Shown one piece after another: positions 1 to 12,200 of a DNA stretch of 64,000 nucleotides. A model generated the notes under the pieces. The model was not told the DNA's origin. It made no database searches and saw only the letters and a list, made by a program, of their open reading frames with translations. Origin of the DNA: Paramecium sonneborni. Its lineage: Eukaryota > Ciliophora > Oligohymenophorea > Peniculida > Parameciidae. The stretch spans positions 313,823-377,822 of the forward strand of contig CAJJDN010000005.1 of NCBI GenBank assembly GCA_905182985.1, in the 5' to 3' direction. Made by a program: the position numbers and the translations under genes. Position 1 is the stretch's first letter. The number at the start of each line of letters is the position of its first letter.

Positions 1-1
1 T

Positions 2-487
2 TTATTTTACTTATTTTTTGTAGATGAATTAAAATCAATATCTTTAAAATAAACTATAGATGATAATGATTTAAAGAATCATCCTTTATTATAAAAGACA
101 ATAGAATTGAATAAAAAATTACCATTTTATTAAAGAGTAGTGAATTTATGTGATAGAGAAGAGAAATATAACATGTATTGTACTTATAATAATAATATTG
201 ATAATGAATTTTGTAAGATATATTTAAATGAATGTGAATTAAAGAAAAAGAAAAGTTAAAAAGCCAGAAAATAGAATGAAAATCTACGTACAGTAAGAGG
301 AAAGATACATCAGCCAGGTGATTAATTATTTAGAGGATGGAAAACAGTAGTATTTGAAGCAGATGAAGATATAATATAAAATGATGGAAGAGATTAAATG
401 TAAAATGAATTGAAAAGAAAGAAAATGCAAGAATTATATGAAATAGCTTTTGGAGATGATAATAATAATAATAATAATAATTATTGA
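2..487 (+). CDS. 3' part of an unidentified gene, ends in a poly-Asn tract
   Basis: A single ciliate-code frame is open from the window edge to TGA at 485-487 (about 161 codons), with many TAA/TAG codons read as Gln. The 5' end lies outside the window. The text around 14-22 (T-rich, then TAG) could be an intron end, so the first true codon in view is uncertain. The visible protein is lysine- and glutamine-rich, has a basic KKKK/RK patch near the middle, a conserved-looking block LFRGWKT / VVFEADED, and ends with seven Asn and a Tyr from an AAT repeat (451-481). I do not recognise the family. It lies 26 bp upstream of the next plus-strand start, so the two genes are tandem but not overlapping. 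Confidence 0.6.
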
Positions 488-513
488 TAAAACAATAATT
501 TAAATAAATAAAT

Positions 514-804
514 ATGCCTGTCCCAAATAGTTCATATCCTATTCCTTTGAGAACAGTCCTTAAAATAGCACCTGTATGCATGGTACTTACAACTCTGGGT
601 ACATTATTACCAGTGTGTTTATATGATATTTTGTATCATTCACATGAGAGAATTGACAAATTCTTTTGGAGATCAAGCAGATTTGAAAGATTTATTAGAT
701 GTAGAGATATGAAATTGCGTACATTTTGGTATGAAGCAATGGAATGGTAACCAACTGGTAGAGAAAGCTTTATTAAGACTAGACCGTAAGTAGCAGATCC
801 TTGA
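514..804 (+). CDS. Small unidentified protein with one hydrophobic segment
   Basis: ATG at 514, TGA at 802-804, 96 residues in the ciliate code; the standard-code stop at 748-750 is read through as Gln. Residues about 12-42 carry a basic start (PLRTVLK) followed by a hydrophobic stretch (APVCMVLTTLGTLLPVCL), then a basic, aromatic-rich tail (FFWRSSRFERF, TFWYEAMEW). This is the shape of a small single-pass membrane protein, for example an accessory subunit of an organelle complex, but that is inference only. It converges on the proteasome gene with 39 bp of AT-rich spacer (TAAA repeats) between the two stops. No intron is needed. Confidence 0.55.
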
Positions 805-843
805 GAAATATATAAATAAATAAATAAATAAAAATTATTATGT

Positions 844-1623
844 TCATTATGTGTGTAATTTCTCATTTGCTCTAGTTTTAAACCCATTGAAATCCCACTT
901 TGTTTCAACTCTCTCTGCTTATTCAATATGTACACCTTATTCATCTACATAACCTAATTAAATCATATCATGTGCTCTACAATCTCTGCAAAATAATACC
1001 TATCATTAATCTTTCATTTACTTTAAAACATTCTCTTATTACTTATTTAGCTTAATCAAGAGTGCAATTTTCATTCCAATAATTACTAATTATTGCTTTA
1101 CAGAAATAACTTGCAAAACCAGTTGTCACAAAATTTGATTCCAAGTATGTACCATAAATATCTACTAATGCTAGATATCTCTCACCATTATGAAATCCCT
1201 AAATACTTAAAAATCTATACAGCAATCACATTCTGTAAGTATAATGGATTTATTTTGCATCTCTTTTTATATGATAATCTAGCTAAGAAATTACCATAAT
1301 CTCTTGGAGATGGATGAACTCCATCATCATATTATAAAGCTGATCTATCTATTTTTGCTAATTCTTTCACCACTTATTAGAAATCAGAAAATTCTCCACT
1401 TGAAACATATAAAGTATTTTTAGACACTTGAGCAATCTTCTCTACATTTCTAAATCAATTTTCTCAATTTTTACTTAAATGCTGCCATACTTCCATAACT
1501 ACATAGAGTATCAGTTCCAATTACTACTCCACCCTTGTAAACTAATGCTATTACACTACCTCCAGTCACTACTGGGGAAGTTGTATGTTATTATTAACCT
1601 GATAACTCAGAATTGAAAATCAT
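844..1623 (-). CDS. PSMB4: 20S proteasome subunit beta type-4 (beta-7)
   Basis: Start CAT at 1621-1623, stop TCA at 844-846; three introns at 1450-1474 (25 nt), 1199-1220 (22 nt) and 1000-1021 (22 nt) leave 236 codons. The mature part carries the beta-subunit fold landmarks seen in PSMB4: VVIGTDTLCSYGSMAAF, then VSSGEFSDFQ, SPRDYGNFLARLSYKKR, NPLYLQNVIA, then LALVDIYGTYLE and VLFCRDCRAHD, ending near ETKWDF. PSMB4 is a non-catalytic beta subunit of the 20S core; the N-terminal Thr nucleophile pattern of beta-1, -2 and -5 is absent. Each intron removal restores the match across the junction (for example CFK|VLFCRD). Length is close to the family norm without a long propeptide (about 15 residues here). 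Confidence 0.93.
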
Positions 1624-1830
1624 TATAATATATATTTAAATAATTAATACTGATGTTATATAATTTTTAAGCATTATTTATATACAAATAACCTTAATTT
1701 TTATTAATATTATCATACTATGATTGATTACATTAAAAATTATTATATTTTGCTTTTATTTTATATTATGTTATATGCTATGCTATAATTTAATTATCCA
1801 ATGTAATACAATAATCTTTTCAATTAGAGA

Positions 1831-1852
1831 TATATATATATATATATATATA
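1831..1852. repeat. (TA)11 microsatellite in spacer
   Basis: Perfect alternating TA run in the 241-bp AT-rich spacer (1624-1864) between two minus-strand genes. The rest of the spacer is simple AT-rich sequence with no frame I would call. It lies about 220 bp upstream of the proteasome gene start and just downstream of the stop of the coiled-coil gene. Confidence 0.9.
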
Positions 1853-1864
1853 ATTTTTGAACAT

Positions 1865-2554
1865 TCACATTATAGAATTCAAATAAGATTTAAATGATTT
1901 TTAAGTTTCAATTAGAGAGTTCAAGTTTTCCTTAATTTTACTTGATTTATTCTGTAAACTTAATTTAGCTAGAAATTATGGATTATTTTATAAAATTTCG
2001 TCATATTCTTTTTTTAATTAATTATAATCTTCTTAATAGAATTATTGATGAGTCTCCAATAAAGACATTGCATTTTCAAGTATTTTTAATAAAGGATCTG
2101 TAGAATTTTTTTAAGGGGAATCATTTTTTTTAGTAATCATTTTTTACAGCAGGTTTTTAATAGTTTTAGTATGTACAAGTTTAGTGTCACTTAGACTTTT
2201 TTATGGAGCAAAAGAATTTGGCATTAGAGATGTATTATCTTTTAATTGAACATCTTACATATCTAAAGAATTATGATGATGATGATGAAATGTTCTATTT
2301 GATGGGGAATGTATCGCTGAACGAACTTTTGATTTACGATGCATTTTGACATATTCAATCAAATTTTTAATTTAATTATTGCGATGTTGTCTAGCATCTA
2401 TTTATGAATTTTTTAAAGTTTATGAATATTTTTCTAGAAAAGTTAATTTGGAGCTTACAAATTCCAAACTTATGGATGATAACTAATCAAGCATTCCCAT
2501 AATTTATTCAAATAACATCTTATATTCTTAGTCTAATTGTAAAATAGAGGTCAT
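1865..2554 (-). CDS. Coiled-coil protein with a His5 run, unidentified
   Basis: Single intronless frame, ATG at 2554, TGA at 1865-1867, 229 residues. The N-terminal third (EYKMLFEQIMGMLDQL... FLEKYSQTLKNSQ) and the C-terminal third (LLKILENAMSLLETHQQFYQEDYNQLKKEYDEIL) have heptad-like patterning. The middle is basic and Ser-rich (HRKSKVRS, SPSNRTF) and holds five His from a CAT repeat. No catalytic motif is visible and I do not recognise the family. It starts 37 bp from the divergent WD40 gene, so both probably share one promoter. Confidence 0.7.
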
Positions 2555-2591
2555 GTTTATAATCGTTAAGTATTTTTAATTATTTTAATTT
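2555..2591. promoter_or_regulatory. 37-bp divergent intergenic promoter
   Basis: The start codons of the minus-strand coiled-coil gene (2554) and the plus-strand WD40 gene (2592) are only 37 bp apart. The spacer is AT-rich and holds no visible element beyond T/A runs. Any promoter for both must be in this spacer or overlap the coding regions. Confidence 0.5.
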
Positions 2592-4266
2592 ATGGAGCAC
2601 GATCCTTTAGCATAGTTATTACATCTTCTTAAATAAAAGTTAACAATAACTGAGAAATAATTCTGGGAATTGAGTAATGATGAAGGTCATTCAGCAGAAT
2701 AAGAAATTACATTAGCCAAAGAATTAATGATGTTAGAAAGACATATTTAATTGATTGAATAAACTATAAAGTAAATGAAATCATTGATTTTAGATTAAAA
2801 AATCAAGATAAGACATTACAATTTGCATTTCCTATGAAATATGCTATGAATTTAATATAAAATCCTAATATCATTGAAGAATACAAAGAATTTAATGTAA
2901 TTGATGTTTCAGAAGAATTCGAGAAAATTGTAATTATCTTCTAATTATAAATTTAGAATATTAATACCATCACAGAGGAATAAGTTAAAGGTTATTTGAT
3001 TATGAAATTTGATGATACAGCTAGTTAAAAGAGTGATGCTTGGGAAGATGATTTAGGAGAAGTAGTTGAAGTTGATAATCAAGAATTAGAAGCCCTTGAA
3101 AAAGAAGTTGATTAATAAGAGGAAAAAATTATTGAAGAAGAAGAATAAATTATTAAATAATAACCTGAATTAGTAGAATAAATTGAAGACAATCATATCG
3201 ATCCTACTTGGAAAATAGATGAATCAAAAGCTTAATTAAAAATACATAATAAAGTTATTTGTACTTTTGCATAGAATCCTATAGCAAAAGATATGATTGC
3301 AAGTGGTTCTGAAGATGATTAATTTAAAATTATTAAACTTAGTACTTAAAAAATCATATTTGAAAAAAAATATGATGAAACAGTTGGTTTAGTTGATTTT
3401 AGTTATGATGGTAAATACGTTGCTGCTGGTATATTAACAGGAAAGATTTATATTTATTTATTAAATGATATGAGTGAAAAAGTGCTTGATGGTAGTCAGA
3501 CTGAACCAAGTGTATTGAAATGGCATCCAAAAGGAAATGTTTTATTAGCAGGATTTTAAGATTCAACTTTATGGATGTGGAATGGAGTTAATGGTGAAGT
3601 AATGAGTGTATTTGCTGGTCATGAAGCAGAAATTACTTGTGGTGGTTTTACTCTTGATGGAAAATTAGTTTTAAGTGGTTCTGCTGATCAATCTTTTAGA
3701 ATTTGGAAACCAAATACTTCTGAATAAATTGTTAAAATTAGTTCAGTTGCACATAAACACAATTATCATAAAGATGATGTTGTATGCTTTGTATAACATC
3801 ATAAATAACCTATCATTTCCACTGGTAGTAGTGATTCAACTATTGCATTTATCAATTTTGAAGATGGAAAAGTATTTTTATTTAATAATTAGGTTATTGG
3901 TAAAACTGAACCTTTAGGAGACAGTATTGTTGAATTATGTTTTATAGGTACTAATTAACCTATCATTGTTGCTGGAGATATATCAGGTTCTATTTATATT
4001 TATAATTGGAATTCAATGAAATTAATTGAAAAATTATGCTTATGCAAAGTATTTATATAAATCTATATTAGAATGCAATTACTAAAATCTTATTTTATAA
4101 CTAATAATTCCATATCTCCAGTTTAGATGGAAAGATAGTAACATTTGATGTAAGATAAATGCACAATTACAGAATTCTTTAAGCTAAATCAGGAATATAT
4201 GAAATGATAGTTGAAGAAGGATGGATTTTAGTTGGATGTGAAAATGGCTTTGTCTATGTTTATTGA
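2592..4266 (+). CDS. WD40-repeat protein of the AAMP / Sqt1 family with an N-terminal extension
   Basis: ATG 2592, TGA 4264-4266. Introns at 2771-2793 (23 nt) and 4049-4071 (23 nt) are required; 2930-2956 (27 nt, GTA...TAG, no in-frame stop) is probably a third. This gives 533-542 residues. From the acidic block (DDLGEVVEV) on, it follows AAMP/Sqt1: repeats with SGSEDDQFKI, VGLVDFSYDGKYVAAG, the family signature LKWHPKGNVLLAGFQDSTLWMWN (split: LKWHP, LLAG, TLWMW), CGGFTLDGKLVLSGSAD, and the end WILVGCENGFVYVY. Yeast Sqt1 chaperones ribosomal protein uL16 (Rpl10); human AAMP is its homolog. The first 130 or so residues (KQFWELSNDEG, ELMMLERHIQLIEQ) are not part of the usual AAMP protein and may be a lineage extension or a second gene read together, since no TGA separates them. 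Confidence 0.85.
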
Positions 4267-4487
4267 TTTTTTTCTTTAATTCATATATATTTATATAGAT
4301 ATTTAAAATAAAATATCTAACATAAAATGAAACCCTAGATATCAATGAATAACTAAATTTTTTATAAAAATCATAATTATTATTAAACTATTATTGTATA
4401 AACTATTTAAAAATATGATATATTTATTTTATTAATAATATAAAAATTTAATAAATATATAATAAAAGTTTACCATCATCAAAGGTT
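4267..4487. other. 221-bp convergent spacer
   Basis: AT-rich sequence between the stops of the WD40 gene (plus) and the next coiled-coil gene (minus). I see no frame or clear hairpin in it. Confidence 0.5.
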
Positions 4488-5172
4488 TCATTACTTTGTT
4501 AATAAAGCTTAATAATTTTAATTCAATATTTCATTCTCTTTTCTTAATTATTCATTTTCTAATATATAACCACTTAAGCAACCTAAATGTCTTTTAATAG
4601 AGGCCTAATATTAATTAAGATTATACATTTTCATCTTATAATTACTTTAATTAGACTTTTAAAGAGTCATTTTCTAATTGAGATTTACTAATTTCAAATT
4701 TCAATTAATCAACCTATTCGTTGGACCCTTAATTAAATTTTCTAACTTTGCTTTTGAGTTCATCTATCTATTTTAATCTTTCTTAGTCTAATTAAATATT
4801 TTAAGTTTAGGCTTCAAGTATTGATTTAGTTTATTAATCTTTTTCAAACTTTAATTTACTAATTTCTTATTCTAAATCAACTATTGTTTTTTCAGCTTTT
4901 AATAATTTTCTTTTATGTTTATCACAATCACCAGTTTTTTCAAGGATGATTTCTGTTAAAATTTTTTATTCACAATCTAAACCTCTAAATTTATTTAATT
5001 CCATTAATAAAGAATTGTTTTCATTTTTTAATTATTAATTTTCTTCCATCTTATTTTTGAGTGACTAATTTAATCTTTAATTCTCCTCTATTAAAAGTGA
5101 AATTCTCTATTCCACCTTGCTAAAATCTCTATTTTAATTCTCCTTGCTATTATTTAATGACAATTGCTACAT
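4488..5172 (-). CDS. Coiled-coil protein, unidentified
   Basis: ATG at 5172 (first ATG after an in-frame TGA), stop TCA at 4488-4490, one intron at 4605-4626 (22 nt); 220 residues. Almost the whole length is charged heptad sequence rich in Gln, Glu, Lys and Leu (VEQRISLLIEENQRLNQ, QKILTEIILEKTGD, KAEKTIVDLEQEISKLKF, ENEQLRKENEILNQ). Without the intron the frame would end early; with it the heptads continue to ALLTKQ-stop. No further domain is visible. This looks like a structural or scaffold protein, but composition alone cannot say which. Confidence 0.75.
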
Positions 5173-5230
5173 TACCAGTCTGTTAAAATTTACAAATAAA
5201 ATTAATCAACGTTATGAAAAAATCCAAACT

Positions 5231-5267
5231 TTTATCATGATTATTTTTATTTCAATAACATGATAAA
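5231..5267. other. Inverted repeat in intergenic DNA
   Basis: Perfect 9-bp arms, TTTATCATG at 5231-5239 and CATGATAAA at 5259-5267, with a 19-nt loop. It sits between the stop of the RING gene (5347) and the start of the coiled-coil gene (5172), both on the minus strand. It could form an RNA hairpin in the RING transcript 3' end or act in the promoter of the downstream gene; it may also be chance in AT-rich DNA. Confidence 0.35.
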
Positions 5268-5346
5268 AAAATGAGAGTGTCTATTGAAGTTAATAATTCA
5301 ACCATGTATCTTTAGAATTTAAGTTGATAAAATTTAAAATATATTG

Positions 5347-6096
5347 TCATTCACTCTCACTAGAATTATCTTCAATAAAAAACTATTAATTGAATTAATT
5401 GTCATTTGGATCCATACATTCTATACACAATAAGTTTTTTAAAAATGGGTTTTTTGTCTATTTGTAATATTTTGGAATATCATTTCGACTTGTATAAAAA
5501 CCTAAAGCAGCAAATCTTGGAGAATTTTCTGCTATCTCTTCATCATGTTTATCCGATTTACCCTCATAATGAATAACAAGGTATTTAATTTTACTAGCTT
5601 CCTAGGATATCTTTAATCTTTTGATAGTTCCAACATTCCAAACAAAATTTGGATCTCTAACATCAATCTGTTATCCAACATCTATAGATGAAACTCTTAA
5701 AAATAATTAAATGATATACTGTTTCTTTTTTCTCCATTCTTTATTATTAATTTTTGCCATCTCATAAGTTTTTAATTCTTCTGGATGATGAGACTTAATA
5801 AATTCATGAATCATCTAGTCTAATAAATAGCAATATGCAAATTTAGATTTTCTCATGTTATCATTGCAAATATGACAGCCCTTGAAATAAAGCAAATATT
5901 CATGTAAACATATTTCACAAAAGGTGTGTCCGCATTTTAAAGAAACAGCTGCCACTATGTAATTTAAACAAATAGGACAAATGAAATCATTTTTATCATG
6001 TATTAGATCTTCAATATTCTAGGGACTATCATTATCTTGCTTTTCAATCTTGAGCTTATCATTTTACTTTTAGATTTTCTTCTATTATTTGTTCAT
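5347..6096 (-). CDS. C3HC4 RING-finger protein, probable E3 ubiquitin ligase
   Basis: Intronless frame, ATG 6096, TGA 5347-5349, 249 residues. A full RING lies at residues 40-77: C40-x2-C43, C55-G-H57, C60-x2-C63, C74-x2-C77 (ICPICL, KCGHTFCEICL, GCHICND). RING domains of this kind recruit E2 enzymes. After an alpha-helical linker (residues about 85-130) there is a beta-rich segment (VGQQIDVRDPNFVWNVGTI ... YLVIHYEGKSDKHDE ... PRFAALGFYTSRNDIP) that resembles a chromo/tudor-knot or MBT-like binding module. The tail is acidic (EDNSSESE). The substrate is unknown. The gene is divergent from CFAP47 with 174 bp between the starts. Confidence 0.85.
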
Positions 6097-6270
6097 TTAT
6101 CACTTAAAAATTTTGCAAATATTTTAATTAAGAAATAATAATATATAAAGCTAAAAAAAATAAAAGAATAAGAGGTTTGATAGAGATGTCTAATATAGTA
6201 AGATATATAATGTAAATTAACAATTGATCTTATTCGTAAATTTGTATTTAAATATATAATTTAAAAAATA
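6097..6270. promoter_or_regulatory. 174-bp divergent promoter between the RING gene and CFAP47
   Basis: The two start codons face away from each other across this AT-rich spacer, which has no open frame. It must hold the start sites of both genes. No specific element can be named. Confidence 0.5.
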
Positions 6271-9200
6271 ATGTAACAACCTGTCCCAACAACTACAGGA
6301 GGTTCACTTTAACCAATTTTATCAAATTAAAGAAGTCAATCTGCAAAACCTTCATTAATGACATTATAAAATCAAAGAACAATATAATCAGCAATGCAGA
6401 GAAGCCCAGTTATTCCATCTGGTCAAAGAGTCCCTTCTGGGATAGGAAGCTTTGCCTAACCAACTAATAATAGTCAACGGATTTAAAGTGGTTATACAAG
6501 AATTCAAAGTGGTTAAACTAGAGTTGGTGGTACAAGAATATAAAGTGCAGCAAAATCAACAAGAAGTATTGTTAAAGAATTGTTTCATATCGAACCTAAA
6601 GAAATTATATTTGAAGACATCAAGACTGGAATACTTTATGAACAAATATTGAATGTGTAGAATTTAGCTAAATATCCTGTCAGAATTAGAGTGTAACAAC
6701 CTAAAAGTAATAATTCGTATTTAAGGAAGCTTCTAAATTTCGAGCTGACTATGATATGTAGTAAGGTATAGCAGCTGGATTAGGTCTAAAGGTCTTAGTT
6801 TTATTTAAGGAATCGGAAAGAGATATTGCAGCATTAAATTAGCATTAAAAGCCACCTCCTTTTTATAAAGATGTTATCATTATAGAATCCGATGAATTTA
6901 AAGTTGAAGTACATCTAGCTGCGTATAGAGCATGTCCTAAATTAAAATTTAATGAATTCATTGATTTTGGATTTGTTCAATAAGGAACTGAAAACACAAA
7001 ATAATTAATTATATAAAATGTTGGTTTTGCAGATGCCAAAGTTTAAATAAAGAGTGATTTGTTAAATCTAAGAGCTGTACCAAATTTAATTACGATTGCT
7101 CCAGGAGAATATCAATCCATTAACATAGTATATAAGGCTAATGAGATGGGCAATTTTAGATAGACTATGGATATTGTAAGTGAAAATTTATCATAAAAAT
7201 TGGATATTGCAGCATGTTCTGTTGATTATACTAGATTTTTAATGGATTCTAAAGGATCATAAGTTACATCCTTAGATTTTGGAGAACTTTATATGGGTAA
7301 AACTAAAATTATTAAACTTAAATATGTTAATAATGCTCCAAAAGGGCATTAATTTAAAATTCTCACTAGAAGAGGTATAATAAACCCTAATGATGATATT
7401 GTAAATCTATAAACTCCCAATGAGTTAGGTATAGAGCAGAGTGAAAAATTATTGGTTGTCTAACCATCGAATGGATATATTTAGGCATATTCTAGCATTG
7501 AATTATCATTAATTTGTATGATCTAAATAACTCCTAAAGAACACTAATTAGCTAAAAAAATTTGTTTTGGAGTTGATGTTGAGAAAGAGTAAATGAGTAG
7601 AGAAATAAAATATTCAATTATTGTTTAATAACCTGATGAAGATCTGATTGCTTATACAAATGTGAAAGCACTACTTCCATTAGTAAAAATATCAAAATAA
7701 TCATTGTAATTTGGAGATTGCGATGTTAATGATAATAAGGATATTCTGTTCACTATTTCTAATTTATAAAATTAACCTGTTGAAATCTCATTTTAAAAGG
7801 TTTCTTGTTTCTTTTTTAAGCCTGAGGGTGTGACAATAAATGGGTTATCTTAAACTACTGTGTAAGTTAAATTCACTCCAAAAAATGTAGGAAAATATAG
7901 TTAAAATATAGATATGATACTAAATGATTATCTAACTATCCCAGTTAAGGTAAATGGAGAAGCTTTAAAAATTACCAAAAAAAGACCTTAAACTAGAGGT
8001 CCAGAAGCCAGAGCAGAGGATTTTTAAATTGATCCAAAATTTATTGATACTAAAGAAATTGAATATGTAAAAAAGAGAAATAATGAACTTATTGAATAGA
8101 ATCATCAGCCTGGAAATATTGTTGATGGCTATTTTGAAGATACTTAAAAAAAGCCAAAAAATACAACATAGACAAATAATTTTTTATAGGATTCAAGAAA
8201 TAATCGATTAGAAAAATAGAGATAATAAATAATTTAATAAAGAGTAGAAACAATAACAAAAGCATAAGAAAAGTAGAGAGATGAGGGATCTAAACCTCCT
8301 AAAGATTATGAATTTGAATTAGGATTATAAGTAGATAATATGGATAATGATATTGAAATTCCATATCGTAAGGAAGGTTTATATGTAGTAAAACCATTTT
8401 AATAATATGAACCTTTGAAAAGATAAGATGATGAATTAGTAGATTTTAAACCTGATCCAAAATAACCAGTTAAGAGAATTTTATCAGGAAGACCTTAATC
8501 ACATAAATAAGTAAGAGATGTAAATAGAGAATTAACAGCAGATGATTTGAAAAGAATTTAAGCAGGTCCAATTAAAATTGATTATGGTACTATTTATATA
8601 AATACTCCAATGTCAAGAACATTCTTTATTCATAATAATTTGAGATATGCTATAATAGCCAGACTTTGTATAGATAAAAAGGAAGAACTTAGAAAAACAT
8701 TCTAAGATCCTTAAGTAATTGATAGTGGAGAAGAAGGTCAATTTGAAATAATTGTTTAAGCTTAATCTTTAGGATAATTAAAATAAACATTAAGATATAT
8801 ATTAAATGAGAAACACTCATTTGAAATTATGGTTGTTGCTAATGTAGAAACTGTTAAATTAGAAATTTCTAAAACTACTATCAAAATGTAATTTAATGAA
8901 GATGGAGGAATGACTGTGAGTGATTCTATTAAATTAAGTAATAATGGTGTTGGACCAGCACAATTTAATTTTATTTAACCTGAAAATTCTAAATTTACTC
9001 TTGATTGTTTAAATGGAATAATCTAAGGTTAATCACAATAAATTATTTAAATTACTTATACACCTAGTAAAATTATGAAGGATCCTTAAGATCCTGAAAG
9101 TGATGTAGTATTTAAAAATTAAAATCCCACTCGCCAAGATGAAGAGAAAATCGTTTTAAAAGTTAAAGATGGTTCTGAAATTTAATTAAAATGTATTGGA

Positions 9201-12200
9201 TTAGTAAGTGATGTCAAATGTGTTTGCAAAAATACTGTTGAATTCCAAGAAATATGTGTTGCTTAAGAAAAGTCTTTGCCATTTTAAGTAAAAAATACAA
9301 GTAGAAACAATGCAATATTTAAGATTTTAACTGAATATTTACCAATAGGATGCAATGTTATTCCAGCATCTGGTAAAATATTACCAGAAGAAAATAAAGA
9401 ATTTACAGTTAAATTAAATTGTGATAAACCAATTAATATAAATACTTCAATATTATTAATGCTAAGATCAGGAAGGGTACTTAGAATACCTTTAACTGCA
9501 TAATGCATAGTTCCAAATGTCATAATCACTTAATAGTTATTTGATTTTGGAGATGTTACTACTTTAGGAAATTAAACTGCATTACCATTAACGATAGTAA
9601 ATAAAAGCAATGTTGAAGTAAAGTTAATTTTAGATTTAAGAAATGAAGATATAAATCCAGATGCCAATGAAGGAGTAGGATGCTTAATACTAAAATAATA
9701 ATCAGAATTATTCAAGAATTATGCTGAAGAAGAATAATAAGAAGAATCAGATGATGATCTTCTTTCTTCAGCAAGATAAAAAAAGAAAATGATATGCTAA
9801 AATAAAAAATTCATCTTAATTTTATCAGCTTAATAAACTGCCTAATTTCAATTACATTTTTATCCAAAAGAATTAAAACGATACTAATTTTAATTGCCAA
9901 TAGAAATCTATAAATTTGGTATAATAGATACAATAAAAAGAATGGTTTAAGTATAGGGATGTTCACCAAAATTTATAGTTGAACCTAAAACAGTAGAATT
10001 TCCAAGAAAAATAATATTGTCACCACCTGAAAAGAACAAACCAAATATATAAGAAATTTTATTGTCAAATCCAGAATATAAAGGAATGCAATTTAAAATT
10101 TAGATAGATGCTGATACTGGTAATATTCCATCAGTTTTTCAAGTAATACCTCTTGCAGGTAGAGTAGATGCTGGTTAGACTTTAAGAGTTAAAGTTATGT
10201 TTAATCCAAGATATGAAGGAACTTATTCTAAACAAGCATAAATATATCTTGAAGATAGTAAACCAGGATAACCATATTTGATTGTTTAACTTCATGGAAT
10301 AGCTGCTAAACCTAGTGTTTAATTTGATAGAAGAGAATTAATACTTTGTCCAGTTCCTTTAGGGATAGAATCTAGATTATAGTTTAAGATTTTTAATGAT
10401 GGATTTGAGACTTAAAAATTATCAGTTAAACAATTAGAAGGGTTTACTGTAGAATTCTTAGATGGCCAAACAGTTGGAATTACAAAATAATATTTAGATA
10501 TGATTATCAAGTATACTGCTTAGAATCCTATTTCAATATCTTAAACTTTAGAAATTATTGATGAAACTTAACATAGTTATAGCATAAGTGTCTCAGCAAC
10601 TAGCGATAATTGTTCATTTACTACATGGATGTATGATAATCAAGCAGAAATTGCACTTGTTAAAGGAGTGCCTCATTTAACAGAGATAAATTAAACTGAT
10701 GAATCAGAAGATAGTAAAGATTCTATTCATAAAAAATTAACATCAACTCAATAAATTTCAGAAAAGGTTATTGAAAGTAAATGTGAACATTTATAAAGAT
10801 GGTACAATCAATTTGTTGGATAATTAGATATATTTCCTACATCTATTATTTTAATGTAAGGTCATCATATATTTGAACTAATTTAATTTTTAACCGGAAG
10901 AACTTAGTTTCCTTTTAGAGCTTAATTATAAAATATCAAGTAGAAATCTTAGATATCATAATTATTGCATCAATAATACAAAGAATTGTTGCTTCAATTA
11001 AAAGTAGATGGAGCTTTATTAAATTAGATTCGTCCATGTTATTTACTCAGTTATGAAGATTATTAGTTTTATCTAAAAACAGTTGATATGAAATTTACAC
11101 ATCCAGATTTCCAAAAATATTCTTAATAGTAATTTGACTTAGTCTCCAAAACTTCATATTTAATACTTTTTACTCAAATCTTACGAATATATTATTTACC
11201 AAGAGTCACATTGAAAGCTATGAGATAAATTAATGGAAGTATCAATGAATATCCTTAATCAAATGTTTATTCATCTTAAGAAATGTTAATTTTAAGATGG
11301 ATAGAATTGTAGGCTACATAATATTGGAAGGAATCTAAAAGTATTAGAATAATCAATTTTGGAATGTTAAAAGATGCTCATATTTTAACAGCTATGCTTT
11401 TGAGTTACTTAGGCCCAGGAGGATTAAAATATTTTTAACCATTAGGTTAAATAACTAAATAGGAATAGGACTGTAGTCGAAACATGTCTATTTTCTTAAA
11501 AGGTTTACAAGATATAGGTATTGAATCTCATTTAGTACTTAATGATTGTGTTAATATGAGTAATCCTGAAAGTTTATTGATGCTTATGCTTTTATATACA
11601 TAAGTCCCTAATTTTATGCCAAAAAGAGAACCTTTGATGTTTAAATGTGTTTTAGGATCAATTATAATGAAAACAATTACTTTAACAAATACGACAAAAG
11701 AACCTATTGTTTATTTTGTTAAATTAGAAGGCTCTTCAGATTTTTCTATTGAGGAAGATTAAATTAAAATTGAACCAGGAGGGAAATATAATTATAATAT
11801 TAAATTCACTTCAAGAATTAGTGATGAATAAACAGCTTTAATTACTTTTTGTAACAAGAAAGGAAATAAAAATATTGCTGCTGCAATAGTTTATGAATTA
11901 AAAGGAGTTATATCAGAAAGAGTGAGTTAAAAAATATGGACTGTCAGTTCAGTTATGTATGAAATGAAAGAATTTAGTATAACAGTTTAAAATACATTTA
12001 CAAATTCTGAATTTGGTCATTTTACTATTTCAATAGTTCCAATTAAAGTTCCATTAGTTATAGAAACACCAAAAAAAAAAAAGAAAGCTATGTCAATGGC
12101 AGAAAAGAAGAAAGATGCAGATAATGAATTAAAAGAAAAACAAAGATTAGAGAAATTAACATCAATTGAATTTCCTCCAGCTTTTTTCTGTAAATAAGAG

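Noticed and set aside
6690..6730. One-base frameshift in CFAP47
   Set aside because: A 23-nt intron with an AAG acceptor restores both the frame and a family motif.
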